A DNA stretch of 64,000 nucleotides, from NCBI RefSeq assembly GCF_034190915.1, contig NW_026947503.1, positions 17,950,532 to 18,014,531 on the forward strand. Direction: 5' to 3'. The position numbers and the translations under genes are program-made. Positions 12,275 to 22,990 of this stretch are shown piece after piece. Source of the stretch: Cavia porcellus (taxonomy: Eukaryota > Chordata > Mammalia > Rodentia > Caviidae). The notes under the pieces are model-generated. The model searched no databases and was not told the DNA's origin. It saw only the letters and a list, made by a program, of their open reading frames with translations. The stretch's first letter is position 1; each line of letters begins with the position of its first letter.

Positions 12275-13460
12275 ATTTAAGAGGAAAAAGAGAAAAACAC
12301 AAAACAAACCAAAGCGGCGTAAGGGTACACGCAATGCAGAACTACAAAACAAAACAAAACAAAACAAAACAAAAAAACATAACAGTAAAAACTACCTGCT
12401 AGTAGATTACACACTATCTTCTTGAAAATAGTTCCTCAAATCACAGTATCAAAGAACACAAGGTGGAGATTCAAACAGGGAGACTTCAGACAGCTGTGTT
12501 CAATGTTCCAAAAACATTGATAAAGTCAGCTATTTAACACCCCCAAACACACTTGCTGTTATATCCGTTAGAGCTCTTTTTCTTTTTTTTTTCCCCTCTC
12601 TTTTTTACAACAAAATTTACACATCTTGGATTTTATTACTCCTTAGTGCTTATTACTTTCTTTGGGGGGGGGGAGAATACAGTCAAATATGACAAAACAA
12701 AGCTGTCAGTCACTACCAAGGATAGACATAGCACATGGTGTAGAACAGAGTACAAGTTTATCAACAATGGTTATCAACGTTGTCCCTTGTTTCCTTAAAA
12801 AGAATTGTCTATCTTATTAGATATTATAAAGTTGGACAAAACAGTAGAGAACAAGACCAATAAAACTTAGGCATTGTAAACATTACAGGACTTCCAAAGA
12901 AGACAATAGTCAAACCAGAATGGGTATCTTAGTGAATCTTATTGTCTTTAAAGTAGTTGCCTATGTCTTGATACTTGATACTATCATATAGAATGGAACA
13001 GAGTCTAATCAGTCAAAACAAGATCGTGGGAGTACTACAGAACTTCAAAACAAGTTAATAGGAAATCGAAAAGAGTTACTATTTATATATCCTAATTTTT
13101 TTTGAATTTTTTCTTTAATTAAGACAAACATAAGAAATGACTAAATAATTTTTTTTGAAACAATAAGGGGGAGATTGAGATAAAACAGGACATAACAATA
13201 TAACAATAGAGGTCACAGCATGACTGTTTCAACAACCTAGTACTTCACCACCTTATAACCTGACTTAATAGTAGTTACCATAGTGTCTTTTTCCTTGAAA
13301 TATTTGGATAAAACTTCATATACTCTAGCTTCAAATATTTTCATATCCAGAAGCCCAGAATAAAGCCTTTCTAATTAATGAGTGAAAACTTTATAAGGCC
13401 TCAAGGCCACCTAATGGGGAATCATGATTACCACATATTTTTATATATTTGAATCATTAT
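12275..13460 (-). other. L1 copy B 3' UTR
   Basis: Untranslated L1 sequence after ORF2, with an (AAAAC)n tract near 12,345-12,376 and a C-rich run in the L1 sense at 12,664-12,673 (seen as G on the plus strand). The block 13,157-13,268 is present here and in the copy at 57,537-58,451 but absent from copy A. An internal AATAAA in the L1 sense lies in the 'attttattactcc' stretch near 12,630-12,640 (plus-strand numbering), the counterpart of the site apparently used for polyadenylation by the 57.5-kb copy. Confidence 0.88.
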
Positions 13461-16400
13461 TTACATTAGGGAAACTATTTGGTATTCACACATGCGAGAT
13501 TGATTTATTTCACTAATGAGTATGGTCTCAAGCTGCGCCCATTTATTGATAAATATCTCAATGTGATCCTTCTTTATAGCTGAATAATACTCCATTGTAT
13601 AGAAATACCACAACTTTTTTATCCATTCCTCAGTTGATGGACACTTGGGTTGTTTCCAAGATCTGGCGATTACAAATTGTGCTGCTATAAACATAGGTGC
13701 ACATATATCACTGTGGTATGATGCTTTCAGTTCTTCTGGGAATATGCCTAGAAGTGGAATAGCTGGAATAAATGGGATTTCCAGTCCCACCTTTTTGAGA
13801 AATCTCCAGACAGATCTCCACAAAGGCTGTACCAGTCTACACTCCCACCAGCAGTGCAGGAGAGTTCCTTTTTCCCCACAGCCTCTCCAGCATTTGTTGT
13901 CGGTTTTCTTGATCCTGGCCATTCTTTCAGGAGTGAGATGGTATCTCAGGGTGGTTTTAATTTGCATTTCTCTAATGACCAATGATGATGAGCATTTTTT
14001 CATGTATTTATTTGCCATTTGCATTTCTTCATCTGAGAATTGCATATTCATCTCAGATGCCCATTTTTGGATTGGATCTTTGAATTTCGGAGGTCTGAGT
14101 TTCTTTAATTCTTTATATGTTTTAGACAAGAGGCCCTTGTCTGAGAGAGAGTTCACTAAAATCTTTTCCCAGTTTGTGGGTTTTCTTTTCACTATGCTGG
14201 AGATTTCTTTTGACATGCAGAAACTTTTTAATAAGAAGTGGTCCCAGTTATTGATTCTGGGAAGTATTTCCCGTGCGGTTTGAGTCCTGTTCATGAATTC
14301 TTTACCTACTCCTATGTCTCCAAGGTTTCTACCTATTTTGTCTTCCAATAGATTTAGTGTTTCTGTTTTAATATTCAGATCTTTGACCCATTTAGATTTT
14401 AATTTAGTACATGGTGATAGACATGGGTCTAGTTTTAGTTTTCGGCAAATGGAGAGCCAGTTTTTCCAGCACCATTTATTAAAGAGACTGTCGTTCTTCC
14501 CGTGAACCTGCTTGGCTCCTTTATCAAAAATAAGGTGGTTGAGTGTGTTCGTAGTTGTGGTTGTATCTTCTAATCTATTCCACTGATCTTCAGCTCTGTT
14601 TTGATTCCAATACCATGTTGATTTTACTACTGTTGCTTTGTAGTATAACTTCAAGTCAGGGATTGTGATGCCTCCTGCTTTGTCTTTGCTGCTTTTAATT
14701 GCCTTTGCGATTCTAGGTCTTTTCTGGTTCCAGATGAAATTTAGGAGTGATTTCTCTAGATTTATAAGGTATGTTGATGGTATTTCTATTGGGATTGCAT
14801 TGAATCTGTATAAGAGTTTTGGGAGAATGGCCATCTTCACAATGTTTGTTCTTCCTATCCATGAGCAAGGGATGTCTTTCCATTTTCTGAGATCATCTTC
14901 AATTTCCTTTTTCAGTGTATTATAATTTTCACTGTATAAGTCTTTCACTTCTTTCGTAAGAGTAATTCCTAAATATTTCATTTTTTTGCTTGCTAATGTG
15001 AATAGTCCAGTTTCTCTTATTTCCCTCTCTGTGATTTTGTTGTTTGTGTATAGGAATGCTATTGATTTCTGAGTATTGATTTTGTATCCAGCCACATTAC
15101 TGAATTTATTTATTGTATCTAAGAGTATTTCAATGGAGTTTAGGGGGTCTTCTATGTAGAGTATCATGTCTTCTGCAAACAATGATAATTTAACTTCTTC
15201 TTTTCCTATCTTTACCCCTTTTATTTCTCTTTCTTGCCTAATTGCTCTGGCTAGTACTTCCAGTACTATATTAAATAGGAATGGTTATAAAGGACATCCT
15301 TGTCTTGTGCCTGATTTTAAAGTAAAGGCTTTCAATTTTTGGCCATTTAGTATGATGCTGGCTGTTGGTTTGTCATAAATGGCCTCTATGAGGCCATCTA
15401 TGTAAAGACCATCTATTCCAATTTTCTGTAGAGTTTTTATCATGAATAAATGTTGGACCTTATCGAAGGCTTTTTCTGCATCTATAGAAATGATCATGTG
15501 ATTCTTATTTTTGGCTTTATTGATATGGTGGATTACATTTATTGATTTGTGTATGTTGAACCATCCTTGCATTCCTGGGATGAATCCCACTTGGTCATGG
15601 AGTATAATCTTCTTGATGATTTGCTGGATCCTATTTGCCAATATTTTATTGAGGAATTTTGCATCTGTGTTCATTAGGGAGATCAGTCTATAGTTCTCTT
15701 TTTTAGTTGGGTCTTTCTCAGGTTTTGGTACTAGAGTAATATTTGCTTCCAGGAATGACTTAGGAAGCATTGCTTCCCTTTCAATTTCATTGAATAGTTT
15801 CAGGAATGTTGGCATTAGGTTTTCTTTGTATTTCTTGTAGAATTCTGCAGTGAATCCATCTGGGCCTGGGCTCTTCTTGGTGGGTAAGGACTTAATTACA
15901 TTTTCAATTTCAGTAACAATGACTGGGTTATTCAAAAGTTTTCCATCCTCTTGATCTAGCTTAGGCACTTCATATGCTTCTAAGAATCTGTCTAGTTCTT
16001 CTGTGTTATCAAACTTTTGAGAGTAGAGGTTTTCGAAATAGGTGTTGATGATCTTCTGTATTTCTATTGGGTCTGTAGTGATTTCTCCTTTTTCATTTCT
16101 TATTGCATGAATTTGAGCTTTTTCTTCCCTTTTTTAAATAAGGTTGGCTAGGGGCTTATCGATTTTATTTATTCTTTCAAAGAACCAACTCTTTGATTTG
16201 TTGATTCTTTGGATTGTTTTCTTAGTCTCTATTGCATTGATTTCTGCTCTGATTTTTATAATTTCCTCTCTTCTTTTGGCTTTGGGCTTGACTTGCTCTT
16301 CTTTTTCTAGCTGTTTGAGGAGTAACATCAAGTTATTTATTTGTATTCATTCTGTTTTCCTGATGTGGGAACTCAGTGCAATAAATTTTCCTTTCAGGAC

Positions 16401-17300
16401 GGCTTTCAATGCATCCCACAGATTCCGGTAAGTTGTACCTGCATTTTCATTTTCTTTTAGGTATTCTTTGATTTCTTCTTTAATTTCTTCTGTGACACAC
16501 TGATTACTCGAGAGTGTGTTATTCAGTTTCCATGTGTTTGTGGGATTTTTGCAGTATCTTTTATCATTAATTTCTAATTTCAGAGCGCTATGATCCGATA
16601 ACATGCAAGGGATGATTTCAGCTCTTTTGCACTTGTTTAAATATGTTCTGTGAGCTAATATATGGTCTATTTTAGAAAATGATCCATGTACTGCTGAGAA
16701 GAATGTGTATTCTGATGTTGTTGGGTGGAACCTTCTGTATATGTCTATCAAACCCATTTGTTCACAGGTATGATTCAGTTCTGTTATTTCTTTGCTCATT
16801 TTCTGTCTGGTTGATCTGTCCCTTGGTGTCAATGGCGTATTAAGGTCTCCTGTTACAATTGTGTTACTGATAATTTGAGTTTTCATTTCTGTTAATAATT
16901 GTTTTATATAACTGGGTGCTCTGGAGTTTGGTGCGTATATATTTAAGATAGTTATCTCTTCCTCTTGGAGTTTTCCCCTTACAAGTATGTAGTGACCTTC
17001 TTTATCTTTTATGGTCATTGTTGGTTTAAAGTTCACGTTGTCTGCAAACAGAATGGCTACTCCTGCCTTTTTTTGGATTCCTGCTGCATGAAGAATTGTT
17101 TTCCATCCTTTGACTTTCAGTCTGTGAGTATCCTTCTGGGTTAGATGGGTTTCCTGTAAACAGCATATGGTTGGATTTTGTTTCTTGATCCATTCTGCTA
17201 GTCTGTTTCTTTTGGTTGGTGCATTGAGACCATTTACATTAATGGTTATTACTGTTAAATGTTGGTTAATTGTAGGAATCTTATCTCTCTGCTGTTGCAT
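13461..17300 (-). pseudogene. L1 ORF2 (endonuclease/reverse transcriptase), full length with three in-frame stops
   Basis: A 1,280-codon frame encoding the L1 endonuclease and reverse transcriptase, which nick target DNA and copy L1 RNA there. Endonuclease signature residues are visible: NVNGLNAP near the start, LQETHL, GDLNTPL, IDHILAH and SDHSALKLE. The reverse transcriptase follows, with [31 protein letters not shown] and then FAED where active L1s have FADD. A cysteine-rich segment ([15 protein letters not shown], about residue 1,160) and the usual C-terminus end it. Stops: 16,347-16,349 (about codon 318), 16,134-16,136 (389) and 15,285-15,287 (672). All pieces share one frame, so there is no net frameshift. 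Start chosen as the Met before DKIPTINQHL, 19 bp after ORF1. The FAED change removes a catalytic aspartate, so the enzyme would fail even without the stops. Confidence 0.95.
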
Positions 17301-17319
17301 CTTTATCTTTCTGTTCTGT

Positions 17320-18372
17320 TTAATTATTTGCTTTGCTTAGTGTTTTTTTCCTTTGTGTATCTAAACTGTCTTTCAATATTTTTTGCAGGGTTGGTTTGGT
17401 GTTCATGAAGTTCTTCAGCTGTTCTTTGTCATGGAAGTATCATATTTCACCATCTATTTTAAATGATAGTTTTGCAGGATATATCAGTCTAGGTTGGAAA
17501 TCATTTTGCTTTAGGATCTGGAATACTTCACTCCATGCTCTTCTTGACTTTATTGTTTGTGATGAGAAGTCTGCTGTGATTCTGATAGGTTTTCCTTTAT
17601 AAGTGATCTGTCTTTTCTCTCTGACAGCTTTTGATAATCTATTCTTGTGTTGGATTTCTGGGATGGTGATTATTATATGTCTGGGTGTAGTTTTATTTTG
17701 GTTATGACTATTTGGAGTTCTATATGCTTCACTGATCCTGATGTCAGTTTCTGATCTCATGCTTGGGAAATTTTCAGCTATTACTTCTCTAAATATCCTC
17801 TTGATATCCTTTATGTTGTCTCCTTCTTTTTCATTAATCCCTATCATTCTTATGTTATTCTTCTTTGCATCGTCTTGCAGTTGTTGAATTGTTGTTTCCT
17901 GATTCCTTGTTATTTTTAAAAGATCTTTCCTTTCCTGTTCACTAGCTGCGATCCTGTCTTCAAGGTCTGAAATTCTATCTTCACTTTCATTAAGGAGGTT
18001 TTTACAACTTTCAGTGGAGTTTTTTATTTCCTGTGTATCTCTGTGCATCTGCATTATGTATTCTGTTTGTTTCTTATATTGCTCGTCTAGGGATTCTATC
18101 TTTTTGTTTAGTTCCTCCAATTTTTTATCTGTGTTTTCTTTAGATATATTTAGAATCTCTTTCATTTCTTTTATCATTTCTTCTTTTATCTGGGATATTA
18201 TTTCGAGTTTGAATTTCTTTAAAGCTTCCTGGAGTTGCTTGTGAACTCCAGTAGTTATTGTGTCTGATATATGAGGTGGATGGGATATATTTTCTTCTAA
18301 ATACATTCCTCCTAGGGTTTCCTGAGATGGGCTGGAGGTTTGAGGTTGTAATTTGGTCTTTTGTTTTGTCAT
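17320..18372 (-). pseudogene. L1 ORF1 (RNA-binding chaperone), one premature stop
   Basis: A frame of 350 codons encoding the L1 ORF1 protein, which trimerises and coats L1 RNA. From the Met at 18,372 it shows a disordered N-terminus, a long coiled coil (about residues 45-150, heptads such as KKLEELNKKIESLDEQYKK), an RRM starting near NNIRMIGINEKEGDN (about 170), and the C-terminal domain with TPRHIIITIPE and SSQTIKSRRAW. A TGA at 17,440-17,442, after FKIDGEI, removes the last 40 or so residues; past it the frame continues through YFHDKEQLKNF-like sequence to a TAA at 17,320-17,322. The TGA looks like a CpG transition of an arginine CGA codon, an inference. Length fits the family. Confidence 0.94.
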
Positions 18373-18622
18373 TTTCCTATATTTCTGTGTTTCAAGTGTT
18401 ATTTGAAAGCTTCTTCAGGATCTGTTGAAAATCCCCTTCTATGTTTGCAGCTACTGAGACTCTGGCACCACGCTACCCCAAGCCATTGGGCCTTCAGAAC
18501 CAATGGCCTTCCTCTGCTTGTTCAGAACTCTGCAGTTCCAGACCAGCTGGGCCTCAGGGACACTGTGCACCCCCCTGCCCCTTGGAAGATCCACAGCTCT
18601 TCAATCGCAGCCGGGTTAGGGT

Positions 18623-19066
18623 ACTCACCACAGGCCACAGTGCCTCAGGAGCCTGTGATCCCTCCCTGCTTGCAGAGATATCCACAGTCCTCCAGACAAA
18701 GGAAGGGGCTTCTGCAGGCACTCCGGATCCACCCAGCTCCTCCTCTGCATGCCGATGGCTAGGCGTGGCTGGGCTGGGGGGATAGTGTAGGCTCGCCCAC
18801 CCATTGGGAGCTCAGCAGACCTCCAAGTGTAGCCGGGATGGTGAGGTGGCTGTAGTGGCCTCTAACCCACTGCTCCACTTCACTGCACCCAGAAGCCTGG
18901 GGGGTCCGGAACAGTCTGAGATTTGGGCAGACTGTGCTGGGCACTCACCACAGGCCGAGGTGCCTCAGGAACCTGCGATCCCTCCCTGCTTGCAGAAATA
19001 TTCAGTCCTCCAGACAAAGGAAGGGGCTTCTGCAGGCACTCCGGATCCGCCCAGCTCCTCCTCTGC
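18623..19066 (-). repeat. Duplicated 125-bp unit in L1 5' UTR (320-bp offset)
   Basis: Plus-strand positions 18,623-18,748 and 18,943-19,066 both run from 'actcaccacaggcc' through 'ccagacaaaggaaggggctt' to 'ctcctcctctgc', with under ten differences by eye. The DNA between them is not obviously part of the repeat. The arrangement recalls the promoter monomers of murine L1s but differs in sequence. Confidence 0.9.
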
Positions 19067-19505
19067 TGTGACAGTATTACTTTATGTCTGCTGATGCTGT
19101 GTGTAGTATTGGATAGTTACTGCACTGGTTCTCTTCTGTATTTACTTCTCCTGGGTTTATTTTCCCCCATTCAGCAGCTGGAGATTTTTTTTTTTTTTTA
19201 ATTTCTATCTCTTGTCATGTTTCTGGTTTCTTTCAGACTGGTGAGGCCTGGGGGTCTCTGGCTCTCTCCGTATTGCAGGTCTTTCTGAAGCATGTTGACT
19301 GGGATTTTGCTGCCATCCCCAATTTGCTGTTATCTGAGGTACACACAGGGATGCAGGGACAGTGCAGGGTAGCCTCAAGCCTCTAAGCCAGTCAGTCCAC
19401 AAGTTAGGCTGTATGTTGTGAGCGTCACAAAGTCGTGACAATTTTGTACCTTCTTTTTGAGTCTCAACCAGAGTTATAGTTTAGCCCCAGCAGACCCCGC
19501 AAGTT

Positions 19506-19661
19506 CTCTCTGTGCCAGGGGTATCTGACTGATGTCACCGAGGTGCAAGGCTCTGCCCAACTCCAAGATGTCCTCTACCAGTCCTCTCTGAGTCAGGGGT
19601 TGCCAACAGACGCCGCTGCATTACTGGGCTCTGTCTAATTCTAAGATGTCCTCCAGCCAGT
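19506..19661 (-). repeat. 78-bp tandem pair in L1 5' UTR
   Basis: Two adjacent units, 19,506-19,583 and 19,584-19,661, each begin 'ctctctg.g.cagggg' and end around 'aa.atgtcctc' after 'ggctctg'. They are more diverged from each other than the 125-bp pair. Confidence 0.75.
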
Positions 19662-20241
19662 GACAGCAGCCACAGGACCCAATCCCTAGTACTCACCAGA
19701 ATCAATGCAGTTCTTCCTCTTGGGTCCACTGCACACTGTGCCCTGTGTCTTTACTGTGCACCCAGCACAGCATGGATTGTTCAGATAACTGTGGGATACC
19801 CATCTTCAGAGCCCAGGTTTATGGCCCTCTTGCAGTCTCCTCTGGTGTGGCCAGGCCAGGTGGCTCTGGCTGCTTCATGGGGCCCCAGATCCCAATTTCC
19901 AGCACTCACAGACAGCCAATATAGCTGTTGCCCTTCGATCCACTGCTCACTGTGCTGTGTCTTCCCGTTAAAGTCCTGGGATTCACTGACTCCCCGTTAT
20001 CAGTGGCTGCAGTCTCAGCAGGATTTTGGATCTTCTGGGCATGCCTAGTACAGTGCAGAATGGGTCTCAGTGAGTGCATCAGGTTTCAGCTCACCACCAG
20101 AGCTTTTCCTTCCTCTTCCTAGTTCTATTTTTCCCTTATGTTACTATCTTGTTTAATAAGAATCATTATCCATTTGTCTGGCTCTCTCCATGTTATGGTA
20201 TTCTAGCTTCTGATCTGATTTCTCTGCATCCAGCACCCTAG

Positions 20242-20256
20242 CAAACCGCCATTTTT
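20242..20256 (-). promoter_or_regulatory. YY1-like motif at the 5' end of L1 copy B
   Basis: On the minus strand the element starts with 'aaaatggcggtttgc', a close match to the YY1 core AAnATGGCGG. Human L1 has a YY1 site at its very 5' end that positions transcription start. The match and its terminal placement are seen; the function here is inferred. Confidence 0.6.
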
Positions 20257-21411
20257 AATCTACAAATGATTTTTAAATTGGTCATGCATTCAGGGTACTT
20301 GTACTTACTTAAATACATGATTACTACTACTATAAAAATTCTGTTATGAAATAGGGAATTCTGTTTTCATCAAATAAATGACATTTTAAGCAATCATATC
20401 TTTCAGCTGCTAAGAACTTTTATTACATTACCATGTGAATTTCAGGAAATATACATTTCAAAGAACTTAATAGTTTGTACTGTAATGATTTAATACATTG
20501 AGTTTTTATAAAAAGTCATGTATATTGTGACTTTTATATATTATTCTTCTGATCATAAAATTTCAGTTTGTTTTGCTTTTCTAATCACAGAATAATAATG
20601 ACACCTGGAAAGCACAAATATATCACATTCCTGACAAAAAGAGTAGTTTTTATAAAAAAGGTTTCAGATACTTGAAATTTATTTTGATCGGTTTGAAATA
20701 TTTTAATGTATTTATCAACACTTTTAAATCACCTTTAATTCTGACTATTGTTTAATCTTTATTGAACAGCCAATCATAGTGTGACCATTATGTGTTGTAT
20801 GTCAGCTCATTGGATTAATGCTTGCTCCTGGCTGTGCCTGGGTGGGATATGGAGATGTGATCTTGGGTACTAGATCTAGTGTCTTTCCCTTTCCTCTGAC
20901 CTTGATCCCTTTGTTTCCAGACCACCAGGAACTAAGCAGCTTTGCTCTCCCATACCCTTTTGTAGTGAAGTTTCTGCCTTCAACCTCTCTGACCATGTAC
21001 TTAGCTTCCTGAAACTGAATACATTTAAAGCTTCTGTCCTTTAAATTGTAGATATTGTGTCTCAGTGAAGGGAGAGCCAACTCATATAAACATACGTAGG
21101 AAAGGTGAACTAAAATATGCTAATTTATCATGATTGTACAAAGACAATTATAAATCTGTTAATAGCTGTTGGCTATCTTCAATATGTAGAAACCTCAAAA
21201 AATTAGAATTATCCCAAAGACAGAGATTTCTATCTGGATTATCCTTGGTCCCTCTCATCTCTCAGCATGAATTTGATTATTAAGTAGATCTGAATTCCAT
21301 TTTGGGACTCAGATCATGAACTGGTTTGACATAATGGATGATTAAATTTGTCTGAAGTTAACCTTCCTGATATATTTAATGTTAATAATAACAAATATTT
21401 GGGAAAGACTT
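20257..21411. other. Non-L1 flank, nothing recognised
   Basis: L1 similarity ends at 20,256. A slightly GC-richer block at 20,800-21,070 has short ORFs on both strands but no recognisable family or motif. Confidence 0.4.
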
Positions 21412-21419
21412 AAAATTCA

Positions 21420-21522
21420 GTTTTGAGCCCTGGGAGTTTAGCTCAGCAGCACAAGCACCTTCTTGGCAAGCACGAGGTTGTGAATTCAGTCTCTGATGCC
21501 AAAATAAATAAACAAGTAAGTA
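21420..21522 (+). mobile_element. ID-like tRNA-derived SINE
   Basis: Starts 'gccctgggagtttagctcag', the tRNA-like head with an A-box, continues through 'ggcaagcacgaggttgtgaattc' (degenerate B-box) and ends in an A-rich tail with 'aaataaataaa'. It is flanked by 'aaaattca' at 21,412-21,419 and 21,523-21,530, a likely target-site duplication. Confidence 0.8.
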
Positions 21523-22224
21523 AAAATTCAATTATGAAAATGATTGCCAGCCCTAAATTTTTAATAAGTAATAGTTGCTATATCTCTTGGAACTAAAGCT
21601 TTCCCTGTGGCATTCCAAGCTGTTTCCCATGTGACTTCTAAACTAGTTGCTCACCTATTAAAAGTAGAGTGATTCTGTGTTTGTCTAAGTTATAATAATA
21701 ACATACCTACAAGCCCAATATGATGTTCTCTCCTCAACATGGGAATGACTGGAATAAGACACTGTTTAATTATGAATAAAATAAATTAACTAGATTATGG
21801 GGTAGTATATATCAATAGTGCATAGATTCTTTTGGGAAATAGATTCTTTTTTATTATTCCAGATTGACATATATAAGCATCTTTAATTTTTTTGTTACCT
21901 AGGGAAATATCTTTAATTTTTAAAGGTTATGCCATGCAATTACTAGAGATGCATTCTATAAGGAAATATTTATTCTTATATCTATATTAGAGTTCAACAG
22001 GCTCTAATTTACTTTAGATAATTCTATATTAACAGGCATGAAATTAAATGGTATTTGAAATGGAAGTAGCCACCATAAGGTAATTTTAAAAGAGATAACA
22101 ATAAAATTATTGTCAAACTCATCTAATTTAGAGTAAATTACTAGAGATAAGTGAGACATAAAATAATCATAAAATGAATAATTTGCTAAGGAAATAAAAT
22201 AATTCTAAATTTGTCTGTATCAAT

Positions 22225-22990
22225 AAAGAGCTTCCAAAGCATGAAGCAGAAGTAATAGAGGACCCAGAAATAGATTCACACAGTTTGCAAAATTGATTTT
22301 TGACAAAGATGCAAAGGCAATTCTATTGAAAGGAGAGTCTTTTCAGTAAATGATAGTTAAGCAATTGGACATCCATAGAAAAAAAAATAAAGCTCGATAT
22401 AAATCTTAACACAAAATGGGCAATGAACATATCTGTAACACATAAAATTATAAAATTTATGTAAAAATAATGGAAAATCTTAAGAAGCTAAGATTAGGCA
22501 AACTATTTTGCATATGACACCAATTATATAATCCATCTATTAAAAAATCATAGTAATAAGCTTCACCAAAATTAAAATTTTGTTCTCAAATAATCTTGTG
22601 GAGAGATACAAGTGTAAATTACAACAAGTTAATACTTCGAATCCACCTATCAAAGTACATGTATCTGGGATATACAAAAACCTCTAAATATAAGGAAAGA
22701 AGAATCTTTAAAAAACTGAGAAAATTATGGACATTTCACTAAATAGAATATAAAGATTGTAAATAAGCACAATGAAAGGCTTTCAGTAGCATTAATCACT
22801 AGGGGACTGCATATTAAAATCTTAATGAAATTTTTAATACACAATATTAAAGCACATGTATTGCACATGTATTGCACACATATCAAAGTTTGAAAATCAA
22901 ATATACCAATGATATGAAATACTGGCAAGAATAATAAGATATTTGTGGATAATTGGAAGCATAGAAGATCCATTGATGAATGGATTTTGT
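22225..22990 (+). mobile_element. Old L1 fragment (ORF2 C-terminal half)
   Basis: Plus-strand sequence follows the order of the L1 ORF2 C-terminal half: 'gaggacccagaaatagattcacacag', then a stretch like the 'ttgacaaagatgcaaaggcaa' segment, later 'gacatttcactaaa', then a part corresponding to the ICISSS/multi-His region. Many substitutions and indels indicate an ancient copy. No frame survives. Confidence 0.65.

Larger units (their letters stand above)
12262..20256 (-). mobile_element. L1 copy B, essentially full length (about 8 kb)
   Basis: A minus-strand L1 with every part in order: 5' UTR (about 18,373-20,256), ORF1 (17,320-18,372), a 19-bp spacer, ORF2 (13,461-17,300), a 3' UTR of nearly 1.2 kb and a poly(A) end at 12,262-12,274. 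It is longer than the roughly 6-kb human L1, because both UTRs are long. ORF2 keeps a single frame for its whole length, and only point changes interrupt it, so the insertion is fairly young but inactive. I could not find a target-site duplication: the 3' flank is now occupied by the (TA)n tract and copy A. Confidence 0.95.
18373..20256 (-). promoter_or_regulatory. L1 copy B 5' UTR / internal promoter region
   Basis: About 1.9 kb, clearly richer in G and C than the surrounding DNA, lying upstream of ORF1. In L1 elements this region holds the internal RNA polymerase II promoter and often an antisense promoter. It carries internal repeats: a 125-bp unit at 18,623-18,748 repeated at 18,943-19,066, a 78-bp tandem pair at 19,506-19,661 and a weaker similarity between 19,689-19,740 and 19,902-19,954. 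It ends with a YY1-like motif. Promoter activity is inferred from position and family, not shown by the sequence. Confidence 0.8.

Noticed and set aside
12118..12425. ORFs with Tyr-Ile repeats at the L1 A/B junction
   Set aside because: They read through the (TA)n tract and the L1 3' UTR.
13645..14283. Long plus-strand ORF (212 codons) inside L1 copy B, and its equivalent at 10,250-10,861
   Set aside because: It is antisense to the L1 ORF2 C-terminal region, appears in both copies only because they are homologous, and has no independent family resemblance.
21420..21522. tRNA-like segment considered as a tRNA gene (also at 33,333, 48,032, 54,290 and 54,866)
   Set aside because: Poly(A)-type tails, target duplications and degenerate B-boxes identify these as tRNA-derived SINEs. 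No intact cloverleaf is expected.
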